A stretch of 64,000 nt of DNA from Liolophura sinensis. Lineage: Eukaryota; Mollusca; Polyplacophora; Chitonida; Chitonidae. Made by a program: the position numbers and the translations under genes. The stretch spans positions 16,921,608 to 16,985,607 of the forward strand of contig NC_088299.1 of the NCBI RefSeq assembly GCF_032854445.1, written 5' to 3'. The first letter of the stretch is position 1, and each line of letters opens with the position of its first letter. The notes under the pieces were generated by a model. That model ran no database searches. It saw only the letters and a program-made list of their open reading frames with translations, and was not told the DNA's origin. Positions 40,826 to 52,716 of the stretch are shown piece by piece.

Positions 40826-40859
<34 letters not shown>

Positions 40860-41152
40860 TTGGCTTGTTGTCTGAAGGTTTCCAAGATAGCTGTCAATAG
40901 CTTTGGTTTACTCCTTAATGCTATGAACACTGTATTAAAAGCGAAAACAACATTGAAAGTTTCCATCATCCAAGTTCATGGAATACCAGCTAAACGGTCC
41001 TTCATGCATATACACCAGCGATGTGAACCTATAACTTTGGCGCATGACCTCGGAAACTGTTTCATGGCCGAGGCTGGGATTGAACCCCAGCTCGTGTGCC
41101 TCTCAAACAGGAAATGGTAAACGTACTTACCACGCGGCTAAAGGACAAAGTT
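40826..41152 (-). mobile_element. SINE family C with (TA)n tail
   Basis: On the minus strand a tRNA-like head at about 41045-41150 carries an A box (TAGCCGCGTGGTAAG) and a B box (GGGGTTCAATCCC). About 180 bp of body follows, and it ends in a (TA)n run at 40826-40857. The head resembles the one at 57777-57862. The tail type differs from family A. The + strand ORF here (40860-41120) is a by-product. Confidence 0.7.
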
Positions 41153-41242
41153 GAAAACGTAACTTGGTTACATACCGACATGACATCGAAGACAACGAAA
41201 AATCACATATACTAATACATACATGTACTAGTGTGCTACAAA

Positions 41243-41490
41243 TATACAATATTTATTTTGTATGTGTCAGTATACGATAATTATGTTGTAAACATACGAT
41301 ATGTGTGTTCTAAAGATACGCTATGTGTTTTAAGTATACGCTACCTGTATTTTATACATAATCTGTCTCCAACTATATGTTGTGAACTAAATATGTGCTT
41401 TCTAAATTGTAATTTTGTAAACCTTTACCAAATTATACGTCGTCTTTGACGTCAAAATATACGCTATCTTGGTTGTAAATATACCTGTTA
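41243..41490. repeat. Degenerate tandem repeat of about 22 bp
   Basis: Loose repeats of ATACGCTATGTGTTGTAAAT type (for example ATACGATAATTATGTTGTAAAC and ATACGATATGTGTGTTCTAA). Units are 20-30 bp and much diverged. Confidence 0.5.
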
Positions 41491-41674
41491 ATATTGGTGC
41501 CGTAACCCCAAAAATCTCTCCATTCCAAGCTGCTCTGTCTGTGTAAATATTTTTTGCTTGATGTATAAGAATGAGTGTCTACTACGATGCGTACGACTCT
41601 TGGCAGGTTGTTCACAAATCTTGGCACGCGCAGGAGATGCGAATTCGTCACGTGCGTACACGTCTGGGAAAGTT

Positions 41675-41902
41675 TCACTTTGAAGGCAGGTTACTGTACT
41701 TAAGATAATTGGTTACACAAGTGGGATCAACCAACACGCGGATATCCCATTTCCAGCCTGCATCTCGAAACGAAGAATGGTCATGACGGATTCTGGGCAC
41801 GGTGCCGATCGAAGACAGCAGCTCTTTACAATAACGACGGGAATACGATTGGCACTTGGACAATGAACACCGTGTGTGCTTCCTCTTTAGATTTTGGCAC
41901 GC
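41675..41902 (-). CDS. Possible coding exon, unknown cysteine-containing protein
   Basis: An open stretch of 75 codons and a stop on the minus strand, with higher GC than its surroundings. It has no ATG in frame, so it would have to be a terminal exon. It reads ACQNLKRKHTRC, SKCQSYSRRYCKELLSSIG and FRDAGWKWDIRVLVDPTC and ends in SNLPSK. Six cysteines lie mostly in the first half. A good pyrimidine-rich CAG acceptor exists at about 41978, but the frame from it meets stops before reaching this ORF. I do not recognise a family. It may be a secreted-protein exon, a transposon remnant or chance. Confidence 0.22.
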   Translation of the reverse strand, partial: ACQNLKRKHTRCSLSKCQSYSRRYCKELLSSIGTVPRIRHDHSSFRDAGWKWDIRVLVDPTCVTNYLKYSNLPSK

Positions 41903-44900
41903 TTATGGAGTCGCCCTTTTTTGCTCGACCAGCTAAGCATGATGAAGGGGATACTTGTCAGAAACGTGATCTGCAAACACAAACCCGACCCAACATAAGA
42001 CAGTTCGGCTTCAGGTTTAGTTACCTATCACCTTATTACCACCTCACAAGGTAACCTGTTGGCCCACCAAGAAAAGTCTCCCGTTTTCATGTTCTCCAAA
42101 TGCTAGTTGTCCGCGCTGATTCAACTATGAGCTCTTCCATCCAACGGAAACTGCTGACTATGGATAGCTAATGTGAAAGTATGGCAAAAGTTTAAACAAT
42201 GCTTGGCGTGCACACACATTGAGACAGGTTACACACTGTACAGGACGATTTCAAGCCGACCAGGCAATAGTTCTTCGCGATACGTCATTCTGCGACAAAG
42301 TGCTACAAGTCGAATTTATATTGAAAGAATAATTACAATACCGGTCTCATATTACTACATAACAAATGGAATTTTATTACGTCCATACCACACCTAATCC
42401 TAATTCAATTCTTAGCGACTGGGTTCAGTGCCGTCGACCCTGTTGCATGCCCATGACAAGGCTAATTACAATCCTGTCGCTTAATGTTCTTGTCTCACAA
42501 TCTCCAGTGTAAACAAGCGTCCGCACACCAATCATTAACAGTTTAGTTTATTATGTTTTGCTTCAAAAATGTATTCTGTTACTGTAACAAAATATACTGT
42601 CATATTCGGCATAATATTCTGTTGATCTGGTAGAATCTTTATGTTGTATTAATGGAATACGTGTCCTATGTAACAGAATAATCCCCTGCAATAGAATAAG
42701 TTCTAGCATCACTCAGGCAACATAGATTCTGTTAAATTTAAGAGATTATTTCTTTGCGAGTACTTGTTCGAAAAACAAAAGCGAACCACTTCGCTTCATT
42801 ATAAAACGCTTTCAGTTGACAAGGGTCTACAGATGGCGCCAATGGCTTAGTGACCTTGAGCTCAGTAAGCTAAGGAACAGATGCAGAGCTTTGAACGGAT
42901 AAATCAGGCTACAGAAAAACTTTAAAATTCATTCTGTAACCTAGTTCTTCAATCAACAATCCTGTCAGAAAAACGGATCCAAATCCGGATTTGTGAACTA
43001 TTATACAATGGAAGTACTTGTTTAGTCCACAGCTTGTTCTGCTTCAGTGTAATGATTTACTCAAGAATGACATTTCTTAAAAAAAAAAAAAAAAAAAACC
43101 AGCAAAAATCAAGAGACAATAATAGAGACAAGTCAGTGTACATTGTTTACTATACAACATTTATTTGTCAATGACACAGTGTATGACAGACCCAATATAC
43201 ATGTAAATATGGTACAGTAGCTACCTTGTAACTTGCTGATACACCTGTTACCTGGAATTTGAATAATTAAAAAAAAAATACAAATTTATTGTCATTAATA
43301 ATAAATTAAATGTAAACATACAGAATATTTAGCAAGTTGTAGAGAGCGCCATGGTTCCCTATCAATTCAACAATTATGACCGACCCAACTAGACCTTGTT
43401 AGAATAATGCTTTCGATCTATTGCAAATTGTAACCTTCTTATATGCAACAAGTTCCATCAAAGTTTGCTATTCCCTCAGAGGAGTAAAACTTAACTGTGA
43501 CTTTTACCTGCACCGGAACATTTAACTCAACAGTTTCAGCTCTATAGTACAACAAATAACTAGACTGGGGTGATGGATATATCAGGAACTGGATGGGAAA
43601 GACTGGAAGGCCTATGGTTTACCTTCAAAGTAAATGTGTGCAAAACTACACTAGTCGACAGAATAAGTAAAAACTAAAAGGAGATGCAAAGCACGTACCA
43701 ATAACCATGCATGTTTCTGTTTAAAACTAAACAAAGTTTGAGAATAAGTTAACCGCACATTAGTCATAAAGCACTAGGCACACATATGATGGTGGTCCGA
43801 GATTGCCCTGATGTTATATTTAGCAAAATGTTGTCCGGCTAAGAATGGTTTAGGCGCCACCCTTTACCAAAAAAACCCTGTTTATGACAAAAGTTAAAAT
43901 CTGACAGATGTTCAAAACTATAAGTTAATTTTAAATTTCATAACCATGAAAATGAAATTTGAAGTTTTGACTACACTAATACAACTATGTGCCAGCTTCA
44001 AAATGTTCAAGCATTAAAACGATACAGACTTGACGTTGATTGGCTAACGGTGGAAATAGGGTTGCCCAGTATAAATCTTCCAGCCTTAGTCTCACTTGAG
44101 TAAATGTACCACACTTAAAATTTAGCTTAGACAAGGCATAGCCTGGACTTGTCTATCTCTCATACCAGCCAATCAGAAAAGATTCTGTATCCTTTTGAAT
44201 GAGGATGTTTTTGAGAATCCTGAATAAAAACTTTTGATTGTATTGTTAGCCAGAACAACACAACTTTCAAGTTCCAGAATGTTATAAGAGCAGCCATTGT
44301 TTTAGTGAGTTACCAGAACTGTCTATAACTTCAGGAAACTCAAATGAGTTCAACTCAATTACCATACTCTAAACCGGATTCCGCCCGCTTAACCTCGAGT
44401 GCAAGAGTGAAAATTATGACAATATCCATGGCCTAAAATATGACATCATCTGACTCCTGGTTGTCCACACAGGGCTCTTGTGTATACAAGAAGGAAGTGG
44501 TTATTTCAAAACATAATAGACACTTTATTATGGATGACAAGAAGATTCTGTTTTCAAAACACCCAATAAAGTTTCACTTTATTCAAAATTTTTCAGATTT
44601 TATGGATTTCTTAAAAGTCAGAAACTGATTTTGTCAGAGTAAACCAATGATCACAGAATTCTTTACAGGGGCCTTGTTACACTAACGGCACTTCAAGGAA
44701 GCAAAATATATTCATGGATTTCAGATAACATGGTACACTGCAATCATGTTTTGTAATTGGGTCTACTTGTGAAAGGTCCCTTTAGTTCAGGCTTCCTTCT
44801 CGAAAAATGTATTTACTTGGAATAAACCAAACAGTACAAGAATTCTTTGTAACAACCTTATCATGAGCAGACTTACTAATATCATGATAGCATATGTCCT

Positions 44901-47490
44901 TTGCTCAAGAAGGCAAAAGATATCGGTAACAGTTCAAGTTCAAGAGACGACATTGCCAATCTGTCGCTGTAGCGGAGTCCCAGTGTACAGGTGCTCCTCA
45001 GAGCTAATACGACTGATAACCAGGGCTTGACGTAACCTAATGCCAAACACAGAACAGCTTTTAACTGAGCCTATTGCACTGATAGAGCCATCTGAACCTG
45101 GCTATTACTAACATATACACACACTAAGGCTCAAGGTTAAGCCATAAACGGTGACCCTGTAATATTGCACGGATGCAGGAGGGAGGATATAAACAGGGGT
45201 GAGGGGGGTGTGTGTGTGGGGGGGTGGGGGGGGGGGGGGTTGCCAGAAGTGTTTATCTGGATGATTTAAGTTAAACTTTCCCACTGACTTCTGATGGATT
45301 CATAAACAGTTGTAAATCAAAACTCAGGCTAGATTTCTGTATCAGAGTTCTGCGAGAGTAAAGATCTGGTGTTATACATTAATACCAGTCTGCAAATAAA
45401 TGTGCACTGTGCTGTTCTGTACATTCTGAGACATAGAGTTCCCACAAAGGTGCTCAGTCCAGTCTTCTGCTACTCTAACCTGTCACTACGGTAAATGACC
45501 TAAAACCTCGCCTCGAAACTTGCTTTTTTAAGTGCAAGTAAATGTAACAATATTACATCAGTGGAGATGGAACTTGGACTTTTCCAGCAGGATGTCGCTC
45601 TACCTTCCAAAAAAAAAAAAAAAAACGCCACTCAAAACACCTTTCTAAGATCACTAGAACCCTCAAAATCCGACACATTGTGCTACTGATTCATGGGTGA
45701 ATTTAGGACACGTTCTGTCACTGACAACTCTCCGTACACAACTATTATCACAGAGTAGATGCCATATTTTTGGATGATTTTTTGTTTGTATATAGATGTA
45801 TGTAACAAAGCAACATTCACAAATCACATGCCAGTCCGACCAGTGCTTGTTTTAACCCTCAGCCTGCTGGTTCCATCAAAATTCTGTTAACATTATGAGT
45901 AAATGTTTAATTCAACATCCTAAACTTGTAGACATCACACTCACTTTTGAACAGGGAAGTCACACTCTCACTATGTTGATCCGTGTGTGTGTGTGTGCAG
46001 CTACCAGTCACGCCTATGCAAGCAGGATGCTTATAGAAAATATAACTGAACAACAGCACTTAGCAGGATGTCCATCATACATGATAAAACAACTACACAA
46101 CATCTGCAAAAATGTAATTTTAGTCAGTAAAAAATAAATTACAATGTACCTTTATAGCTGTGGTTATGAACCATCAGGTTTAATAATACATCATTATAGG
46201 GTTCAACAGTTTGATATTTCACCATTCTGTTGGTGCAATGCCTTGTCCACGTCAGGGCCCTTACTGTCTGTACCACAATGTGGATGTAATAGGCTTGTCT
46301 CACACTATAAACCACATCCTACCCTCGTCACGTCTCACCCACGCACCCACACCAACAAACCACTCCTCAACCAGGGCCACTAACAGACACATTACTATTA
46401 ATAAAATGATTTGTTTAAATAAAGTATGCATGAAAATTTGACAATAATAGAACAAAATTTTTAAAATAACTGCGACATGTATATTACAAGAATTCAGCTG
46501 TTATATTAGCTTCTCTTCTCTTCTCCATTTCTTTGATGACTAAAGCCTTCACTAGGCAACTGAAATCCTGTAAGGTTACTGCGAGTTATGCAAATGATGG
46601 TCAAACTGATTTTCATGTTTTATCTCCTGAAGCACTGAAAGCATGGGGATATAGCCCCATAGCTTGTTATTTCATATGTAACAAGGTCATTGGTTGACAA
46701 CGTAAATTCTGGGTAAGTTACTGTACAATGACTCTAACTAAAGCAGTGGAAAGGAACATACCAAATTTGCCGATTGAAATTTTGACTTAAGTCTAAGATT
46801 GCTTTGTGATCCCTGGGCCAGGATGCTTTGCTCTTTTGCACTGCAGAAATGCAGATAGACGTACGTCAAACCAATGAATACATGTACATGTCAGTTAGTA
46901 CCTGGATTGGTCCAGGTCTAGGATTATTCTTATTGGTCCCTGCTCACAACTGTCACAAAACATGCATACATATTTACAGTTTCGATAACACCCAAACACA
47001 AGATGGACATGTGTTCCTAACAATCGCACAACAATGGTCAACACCCAGATAAACATGCTCACAACCTTTCTTGCACATCTTAATACATACATGTACAGCT
47101 GTAACCCTATGTAAATATATATATATAATACATCTGATGATAATCCATCATATATACAAAGCAATTTACATCTACAAGCACATACGGCTAAACAGAAAAG
47201 GTCTTTGACAAATTACAAGTAGCTGCTTAAAAGATAATTCTTGTGTGATTTGTGTAATATTAATTATGCTGTACTGTTGATACATTTCCATTTAGGACAT
47301 TATAAACATTGTGCTGATATTCAATTTACAGATAGATATTAGTTGGCTTCACAGACTACCTGTCCACATGATCAATATTTTGTAGTTCAAGATGACCAGT
47401 TCTAAAACAGTTGAATTCATTGCCAAAGAATTAATGCAGGCTTCCAGATGAGAAAAAAAGCAGGCCTACTCTATTTCACAAATGTCACCA
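41903..47490. other. Intergenic / possible distal VAC14 3' region, no gene recognised
   Basis: Unique AT-rich sequence with A tracts at about 43080-43099 and 45608-45625, and a G-rich tract at 45179-45241. A minus-strand AATAAA lies at 43160-43165, followed by T-rich sequence, which would suit a distal polyadenylation site. Frames at 45895-46137, 46144-46383 and 46828-47052 show no recognised features. Confidence 0.45.
45179..45241. repeat. G-rich tract with GT repeat
   Basis: GGAGGGAGGATATAAACAGG, then GGGGGGTGTGTGTGTGG and a run of 14 G. It has at least four G3+ blocks, so quadruplex formation is plausible. Confidence 0.8.
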
Positions 47491-47494
47491 TACA

Positions 47495-48555
47495 CGTATA
47501 TGACATTACTGAACACAATACAATGCCCCTTTTTACTGTAATTGTGCAGGAGGTAATTCATGTATATGACATTACTCAACGCAATACACTGCCCCTTTTT
47601 ACTGTAATTGTGTAGGAGATAATTCATGTATATGACATTACTCAACACAATACAATGCCCCTTTTTACTGTAATTGTGTAGGAGATAATTCATGTATATG
47701 ACATTACTCAACGCAATACACTGCCCCTTTTTACTGTAATTGTGTAGGAGATAATTCATGTATATGACATTACTCAACACAATACACTGCCCCTTTTTAC
47801 TGTAATTGTGTAGGAGATAATTCATGTATATGACATTACTCAACACAATACAATGCCCCTTTTTACTGTAAATGTGCAGGAGATAATTCATGTATATGAC
47901 ATTACTCAACACAATACAATGCCCCTTTTTACTGTAATTGTGTAGGAGATAATTCATGTATATGACATTACTCAACGCAATACACTGCCCCTTTTTACTG
48001 TAATTGTGTAGGAGATAATTCATGTATATGACATTACTCAACACAATACACTGCCCCTTTTTACTGTAATTGTGTAGGAGATAATTCATGTATATGACAT
48101 TACTCAACACAATACAATGCCCCTTTTTACTGTAATTGTGTAGGAGATAATTCATGTATATGACATTACTCAACGCAATACACTGCCCCTTTTTACTGTA
48201 ATTGTGCACAAGATAATTCATGCATATGACATTACTCAACACAATACACTGCCCCTTTTTACTGTAAATGTGCAGGAGATAGTACATGTATATGACATTA
48301 CTCAACACAATACACTGCCCCTTTTTACTGTAAATGTGCAGGAAATAGTTCATGTATATGACATTACTCAACACAATACACTGCCCCTTTTTACTGTAAA
48401 TGTGCAGGAAATAGTTCATGTATATGACATTACTCAACACAATACACTGCCCCTTTTTACTGTAAATGTGCAGGAGGTAATTCATGTATATGACATTACT
48501 CAACACAATACAATGCCCCTTTTTACTGTAATTGTGTAGGAGATAATTCACGCAT
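47495..48555. repeat. 66-bp minisatellite, about 16 copies, open over 374 codons on the minus strand
   Basis: Period 66 bp (checked: successive ATTACTCAAC starts at 47571 and 47637). The unit includes TCATGTATATGACATTACTC, CCCCTTTTTACTGTAATTGT and AGGAGATAAT. On the minus strand it gives a 22-residue repeat, NYLLHNYSKKGHCIVLSNVIYM in two blocks (NYLLHNYSKKGHC + IVLSNVIYM), open for 1,125 bp. Inter-copy changes are often replacements (H/Q, N/I, V/A, L/F) with no sign of codon-level constraint. I regard it as a satellite, not a gene. Confidence 0.95.
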
Positions 48556-48821
48556 ATGTACATGTCTATATGGAGCCAACAGTGATACAATATTCCCGAA
48601 AGGACAAACGCTGTAAAAATGTTTTATCATAGAGGCGCCTAAAGACATTTAATGAAAATATGCTTGACTTAAATCAAGTACATTTACCAACAATTTTTAC
48701 TCCTAAGACATTTATAATATATTATCCCTTAAATAAAATATGTACATGTATATACATGGCTTTATACAAATTTTTGTTACAGGATGTTTTTGAGTACTTG
48801 TTCATGCAAAGCTCATAATTA

Positions 48822-48827
48822 TTTATT
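48822..48827 (-). promoter_or_regulatory. Candidate VAC14 polyadenylation signal
   Basis: First AATAAA found on the minus strand downstream of the VAC14 stop, 1.96 kb away. If used, the 107-bp array would be part of the 3' UTR. A second AATAAA is at 43160-43165. Neither can be confirmed from sequence alone. Confidence 0.25.
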
Positions 48828-48946
48828 AATTGTTCAAATTATCGGATTGGGGTTTTTATGTCACATTTGACTTACATGACTATTGCCAGGGTTACACATG
48901 TAGGTCACAGGGAAGAGCTTTTGAGAAACTCACATGCCTTGGTTGA

Positions 48947-50200
48947 CAAACCTTCTGGTCTCAAGGCTGCAGATGACTCAGCTTAAGGTGGCATCTTGAT
49001 CATTTCACACAGCAAACTGGGCAAACTTTGAGAACTACACTTGCCTTGGTTCAAAGACATTCTTGACTCAAGGCTGCAGATGACTCAGCTTAAAGCTGGC
49101 ATGTTGATCATTTCACACAGCAAACTGGGCAAACTTTGAGAACTACACTTGCCTTGATTCAAAGACATTCTTGACTCAAGGCTGCAGATGACTCAGCTTA
49201 AGGTGGCATGTTGATCACTTCACACAGCAAACTGGGCAAACTTTGAGAACTCCACTTGCCTTGGTTCAAAGACATTCTTGACTCAAGGCTGCAGATGACT
49301 CAGCTTAAGCTGGCATGTTGATCACTTCACACAGCAAACTGGGCAAAACTTTGAGAAATCCACTTGCCTTGGTTCAAAGACATTCTTGACTCAAGGCTGC
49401 AGGTGACTCAGCTTAAGGTGGCATCTTGATCATTTCACACAGCAAACTGGGCAAACTTTGAGAACTCCACTTGCCTTGGTTCAAAGACATTCTTGACTCA
49501 AGGCTGCAGATGACTCAGCTTAAGGTGGCATGTTGATCACTTCACACAGCAAACTGGGCAAACTTTGAGAACTACACTTGCCTTGGTTCAAAGACATTCT
49601 TGACTCAAGGCTGCAGATGACTCAGCTTAAGGTGGCATGTTGATCACTTCACACAGCAAACTGGGCAAACTTTGAGAACTCCACTTGCCTTGGTTCAAAG
49701 ACATTCTTGACTCAAGGCTGCAGGTGACTCAGCTTAAGGTGGCATGTTGATCATTTCACACAGCAAACTGGGCAAACTTTGAGAACTCCACTTGCCTTGG
49801 TTCAAAGACATTCTTGACTCAAGGCTGCAGATGACTCAGCTTAAGGTGGCATGTTGATCACTTCACACAGCAAACTGGGCAAACTTTGAGAACTACACTT
49901 GCCTTGGTTCAAAGACATTCTTGACTCAAGGCTGCAGATGACTCAGCTTAAGGTGGCATGTTGATCACTTCACACAGCAAACTGGGCAAACTTTGAGAAC
50001 TCCACTTGCCTTGGTTCAAAGACATTCTTGACTCAAGGCTGCAGGTGACTCAGCTTAAGGTGGCATGTTGATCATTTCACACAGCAAACTGGGCAAACTT
50101 TGAGAGCCCCACTTGCCTTGGTTCAAAGACATTCTTGATTCAAAGCCGCAGATGACTCACAGCTGAGCATTTTACACAGTAAACTGGGCAGAACTTCGAG
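48947..50200. repeat. 107-bp satellite, about 12 monomers with a 3-monomer higher-order repeat
   Basis: The monomer runs CAAGGCTGCAGATGACTCAG, CTTAAGGTGGCATGTTGATC, ACTTCACACAGCAAACTGGG, CAAACTTTGAGAACTCCACT, TGCCTTGGTTCAAAGACATT, CTTGACT. From about 49399 on, monomers cycle in threes: CAGGTG/CATTTC, CAGATG/CACTTC with GAACTACAC, CAGATG/CACTTC with GAACTCCAC. That gives a 321-bp higher-order period. The edge monomers (first, and last at about 50125-50200) are more diverged. The array lies 0.6-1.8 kb downstream of the VAC14 stop. Confidence 0.96.
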
Positions 50201-50620
50201 AAACATTACTGCCTTGGTTGACAGACCTCTTTGACAGGAAGCTGCAGATGACTCGGCCTGAACTGGAGTGAAGGGGCCGATTAAACAAAGTAATTTCCAA
50301 AACTCTAAACTCTCATGACAGTGCTTAGTTTTTGGTACTGTAAGCTGAAATTTTTTATGAATTTGTCTTTAGATGACATTTATAAGGTGGTCTAAATGGT
50401 AACTTCTTGGTCCTAAAAATGAGCTGTACACCTGTGTTTTGAAGTGAAAAATGACTGATTTTCGTGGAAAATCAGCCCAAGATCACTTTTCACAGCTGGG
50501 TTACAATATGTACTGCTTTAGTCTGTATATAATGTTTTGGTCTACACTGAGGTATCTGTTAAATGACAGGTAAATCTCAATACATACAACCATTAACGGG
50601 ACACATACATACATAAACAC

Positions 50621-50782
50621 AGGTGTGAATAACTGACAGTGTGGACTTATATGTCCCAAATGACAGTGTTATACAGGTATGAATAGCTGACTGTGTAGAT
50701 TTAGATGTCCCAGATGTCAGTGTTATACAGGAGCAAATAACTAATAGCATAGACTTAAATGTCCCAGACTTCAGCATTACAG
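50621..50782. repeat. 54-bp tandem triplication abutting the VAC14 stop codon
   Basis: Three 54-bp units start at 50621, 50675 and 50729 (AGGTGTGAATAACTGACAGT, AGGTATGAATAGCTGACTGT, AGGAGCAAATAACTAATAGC). The third ends at 50782; the VAC14 stop occupies 50783-50785. On the minus strand the units form an 18-residue periodic open frame (IHTCITLxxGTxKSTxS), but VAC14's own frame meets three stops (TAA, then TAA and TGA) before it could enter. Confidence 0.88.
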
Positions 50783-50930
50783 TTAATTGTCCTCCCTGCT
50801 CCGTGATGATTTGGCGTTTCGACGCTTGGCTCCTCGATGTTGCTCTTGTACTTGTAGGAAGTGCGCTAAGAGTTCGTCAAAGTTGATTTTGCTCACAAGG
50901 GGGCGTTTTTCAGGGGCCAAAGACTTAGGT
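50783..50930 (-). CDS. VAC14: VAC14, terminal coding exon
   Basis: A 148-nt coding part (one base finishing a lysine codon, 48 codons, stop TAA). The acceptor is TTTTTGCAG (50931 onward). It begins KPKSLAPEKRPLVSK, continues INFDELLAHFLQVQEQH and ends in a basic tail, AKRRNAKSSRSREDN. The acidic/hydrophobic helix after a SxxxDxxELLxHFxxVQ pattern is the conserved end of VAC14, and the tail is lineage-specific. In VAC14 the C-terminal region mediates oligomerisation into the star-shaped scaffold; that role is family knowledge. The preceding intron is 5.56 kb. Confidence 0.95.
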
Positions 50931-51712
50931 CTGCAAAAATACAATGTATAATCAGAAATTATATGTGAACATTTAGGCACATTTATTTTCATCGGCCAGT
51001 ATGGAATGATCTCATCATCTAGGTCTGAACAAGAATAACACACTTATGCTAAACTTATGCTAAATGATTTGTTCACATTTTCACATTAACACCACAGCTG
51101 GATTTAAAAAACAACACAACATTTTTAAAGAATAATAAATAGAATTCCAAACATAAATCCAGGATGAAAAACAAAAGAAAGAATTGATACAACTAAAAGC
51201 TGAACCAATAAAACTACAGCTACTTCTCAAAAAAGACTATCCTTTAATTAAAACAACCTATACGGCTTCCTAAAAATAGAGAAAATGACCAGGGCTGGAT
51301 TTGACCTCATAACTGACGTGGTACTTTAACTATCATAAAATGAGATGATTACAGATGTTTAAAATTACCACAGAATGCAACATTTAAAACAATACAAACT
51401 GACAGCTTTGAAAATATATAATGTTAAGTTTTATTGAGTCAAAGTAAAAACTTTCGATAAAAACTTTTTACAACTCTAAATTCCAGCAAGTTCTGACAGT
51501 GGTAGCCCAAAAAATCCCTAAAAGCACCGCTGATGGAATGCTAAATATTAGCGGTGTAAATGTATACGATTACACATACACTGTGCTCAGCTGTGTCACG
51601 TTGGACCTACAAACGCTCGTGTCTCTGTCTACATGCATACAGTGGATAATGACTGCCTGCAGTTGGACAGATAATGCTCTAATGTATAATGTACTTGTGT
51701 AGTAATGTACTT

Positions 51713-51778
51713 GAACCATCATCACAGCTTGGCTGAACCATCATCACAGCTTGGCTGAACCATCATCACAGCTTGGCT
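51713..51778. repeat. Perfect 22-bp triplication
   Basis: Three identical copies of a 22-bp unit beginning GAACCATCATCACAGCTTGG. The perfect identity points to a recent event. Confidence 0.97.
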
Positions 51779-52371
51779 ACATACTGTTCAGCCACATTCC
51801 AATGTGCATGCATATACACATCTACATATAGGCTACATGGACAAATAATTCTATCATAAAAAAACCTAACCCCCACCCCCCCAACTTAATGTTGACTTTG
51901 AATGATCCATTACACTGTTAGTTACATGTATAGAGGTATCTGTATAACCTTTGATCTTTGAATCAGCTGATCATATTTTAGTCACCAATGGACTAGCATG
52001 CTCTTATCATATGCAATCCTTTAATCCCCCATCTTTTTTCACCTGGAACAGGCACAGGTATGTGAACAATTGGTATTTACAATTGTTATGAATATAAACA
52101 AAGCCATGTGTCCAACGTTACACACTGGAACATAAAACCATATGCCGTTAGCACACCTCTTGAAGTGACATCTATATCCACACCCACTGATAATGAAGAC
52201 AAGATGGAGTTTAAAATAGCATTCACCCCCCTTTGGGATTAAGTGTCATGTACAACTAGGGTGCAATCGCTAAATGATAACCTTTGATCATGCTTCCCCG
52301 CAATTCAATATGTGCACAGCATTGCATGCAACATACTTATATGGTGCAACATTAATTTTCTGCCTCAGAAA

Positions 52372-52584
52372 TTTATTTATTTATTTGATTATCGTTTAAC
52401 GCCGAACTCGAGAATATTTCACTTATACGCCGGCGGCCAGCATTATGGTGGGAGGAAACCGGGCACAGCAAGGGGGAAACCCACAACCATCCGCAGGTAG
52501 CTTGGCAGACCTTCCCACTTATGACCAGAGAGGAAGCCAGCATGAGCTGGACTTGAACTCACAGCGACCGCATTGGTGAGAGGC
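52372..52584 (-). mobile_element. SINE family A with perfect 15-bp target-site duplication
   Basis: A 213-bp copy in minus orientation. In + reading it has the (ATTT)n tail, CGGCGGCCAGCATTATGGTG, AACCCACAACCATCCGCAGG, GAGCTGGACTTGAACTCACA (B box) and GCGACCGCATTGGTGAGAGG. Identical 15-bp repeats TTTCTGCCTCAGAAA flank it at 52357-52371 and 52585-52599. The A-box part of the head is missing, so it is 5'-truncated. Confidence 0.96.
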
Positions 52585-52631
52585 TTTCTGCCTCAGAAAA
52601 GCCAGTTTTATATTTGAAGATTTCTGGTTTC

Positions 52632-52716
52632 TTCTATCCATCACACTGGCCACTGTACATTGTAAATTAGTAAACGCTTCTTGAATAAGGCAATAAACAC
52701 CAATGAATAAATACAC
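52632..52716 (+). mobile_element. Old SINE family A remnant
   Basis: ATCACACTGGCCACTG, CTTCTTGAATAAGGC, AATAAACACCAATGAATAAA. Diverged and in plus orientation, 48 bp from the minus copy, so the two form a tail-out inverted pair. The perfect target-site duplication of its neighbour shows that one inserted later on its own. Confidence 0.65.

Noticed and set aside
47466-48590. 374-codon minus-strand ORF as a protein-coding gene
   Set aside because: It is entirely a 66-bp tandem repeat with replacement-rich variation, and no exon or promoter context was seen. Kept as a repeat and flagged as a finding.
50577-50777. C-terminal extension or readthrough product of VAC14
   Set aside because: The periodic ORF is not in the VAC14 frame, and that frame has three stops at the junction.
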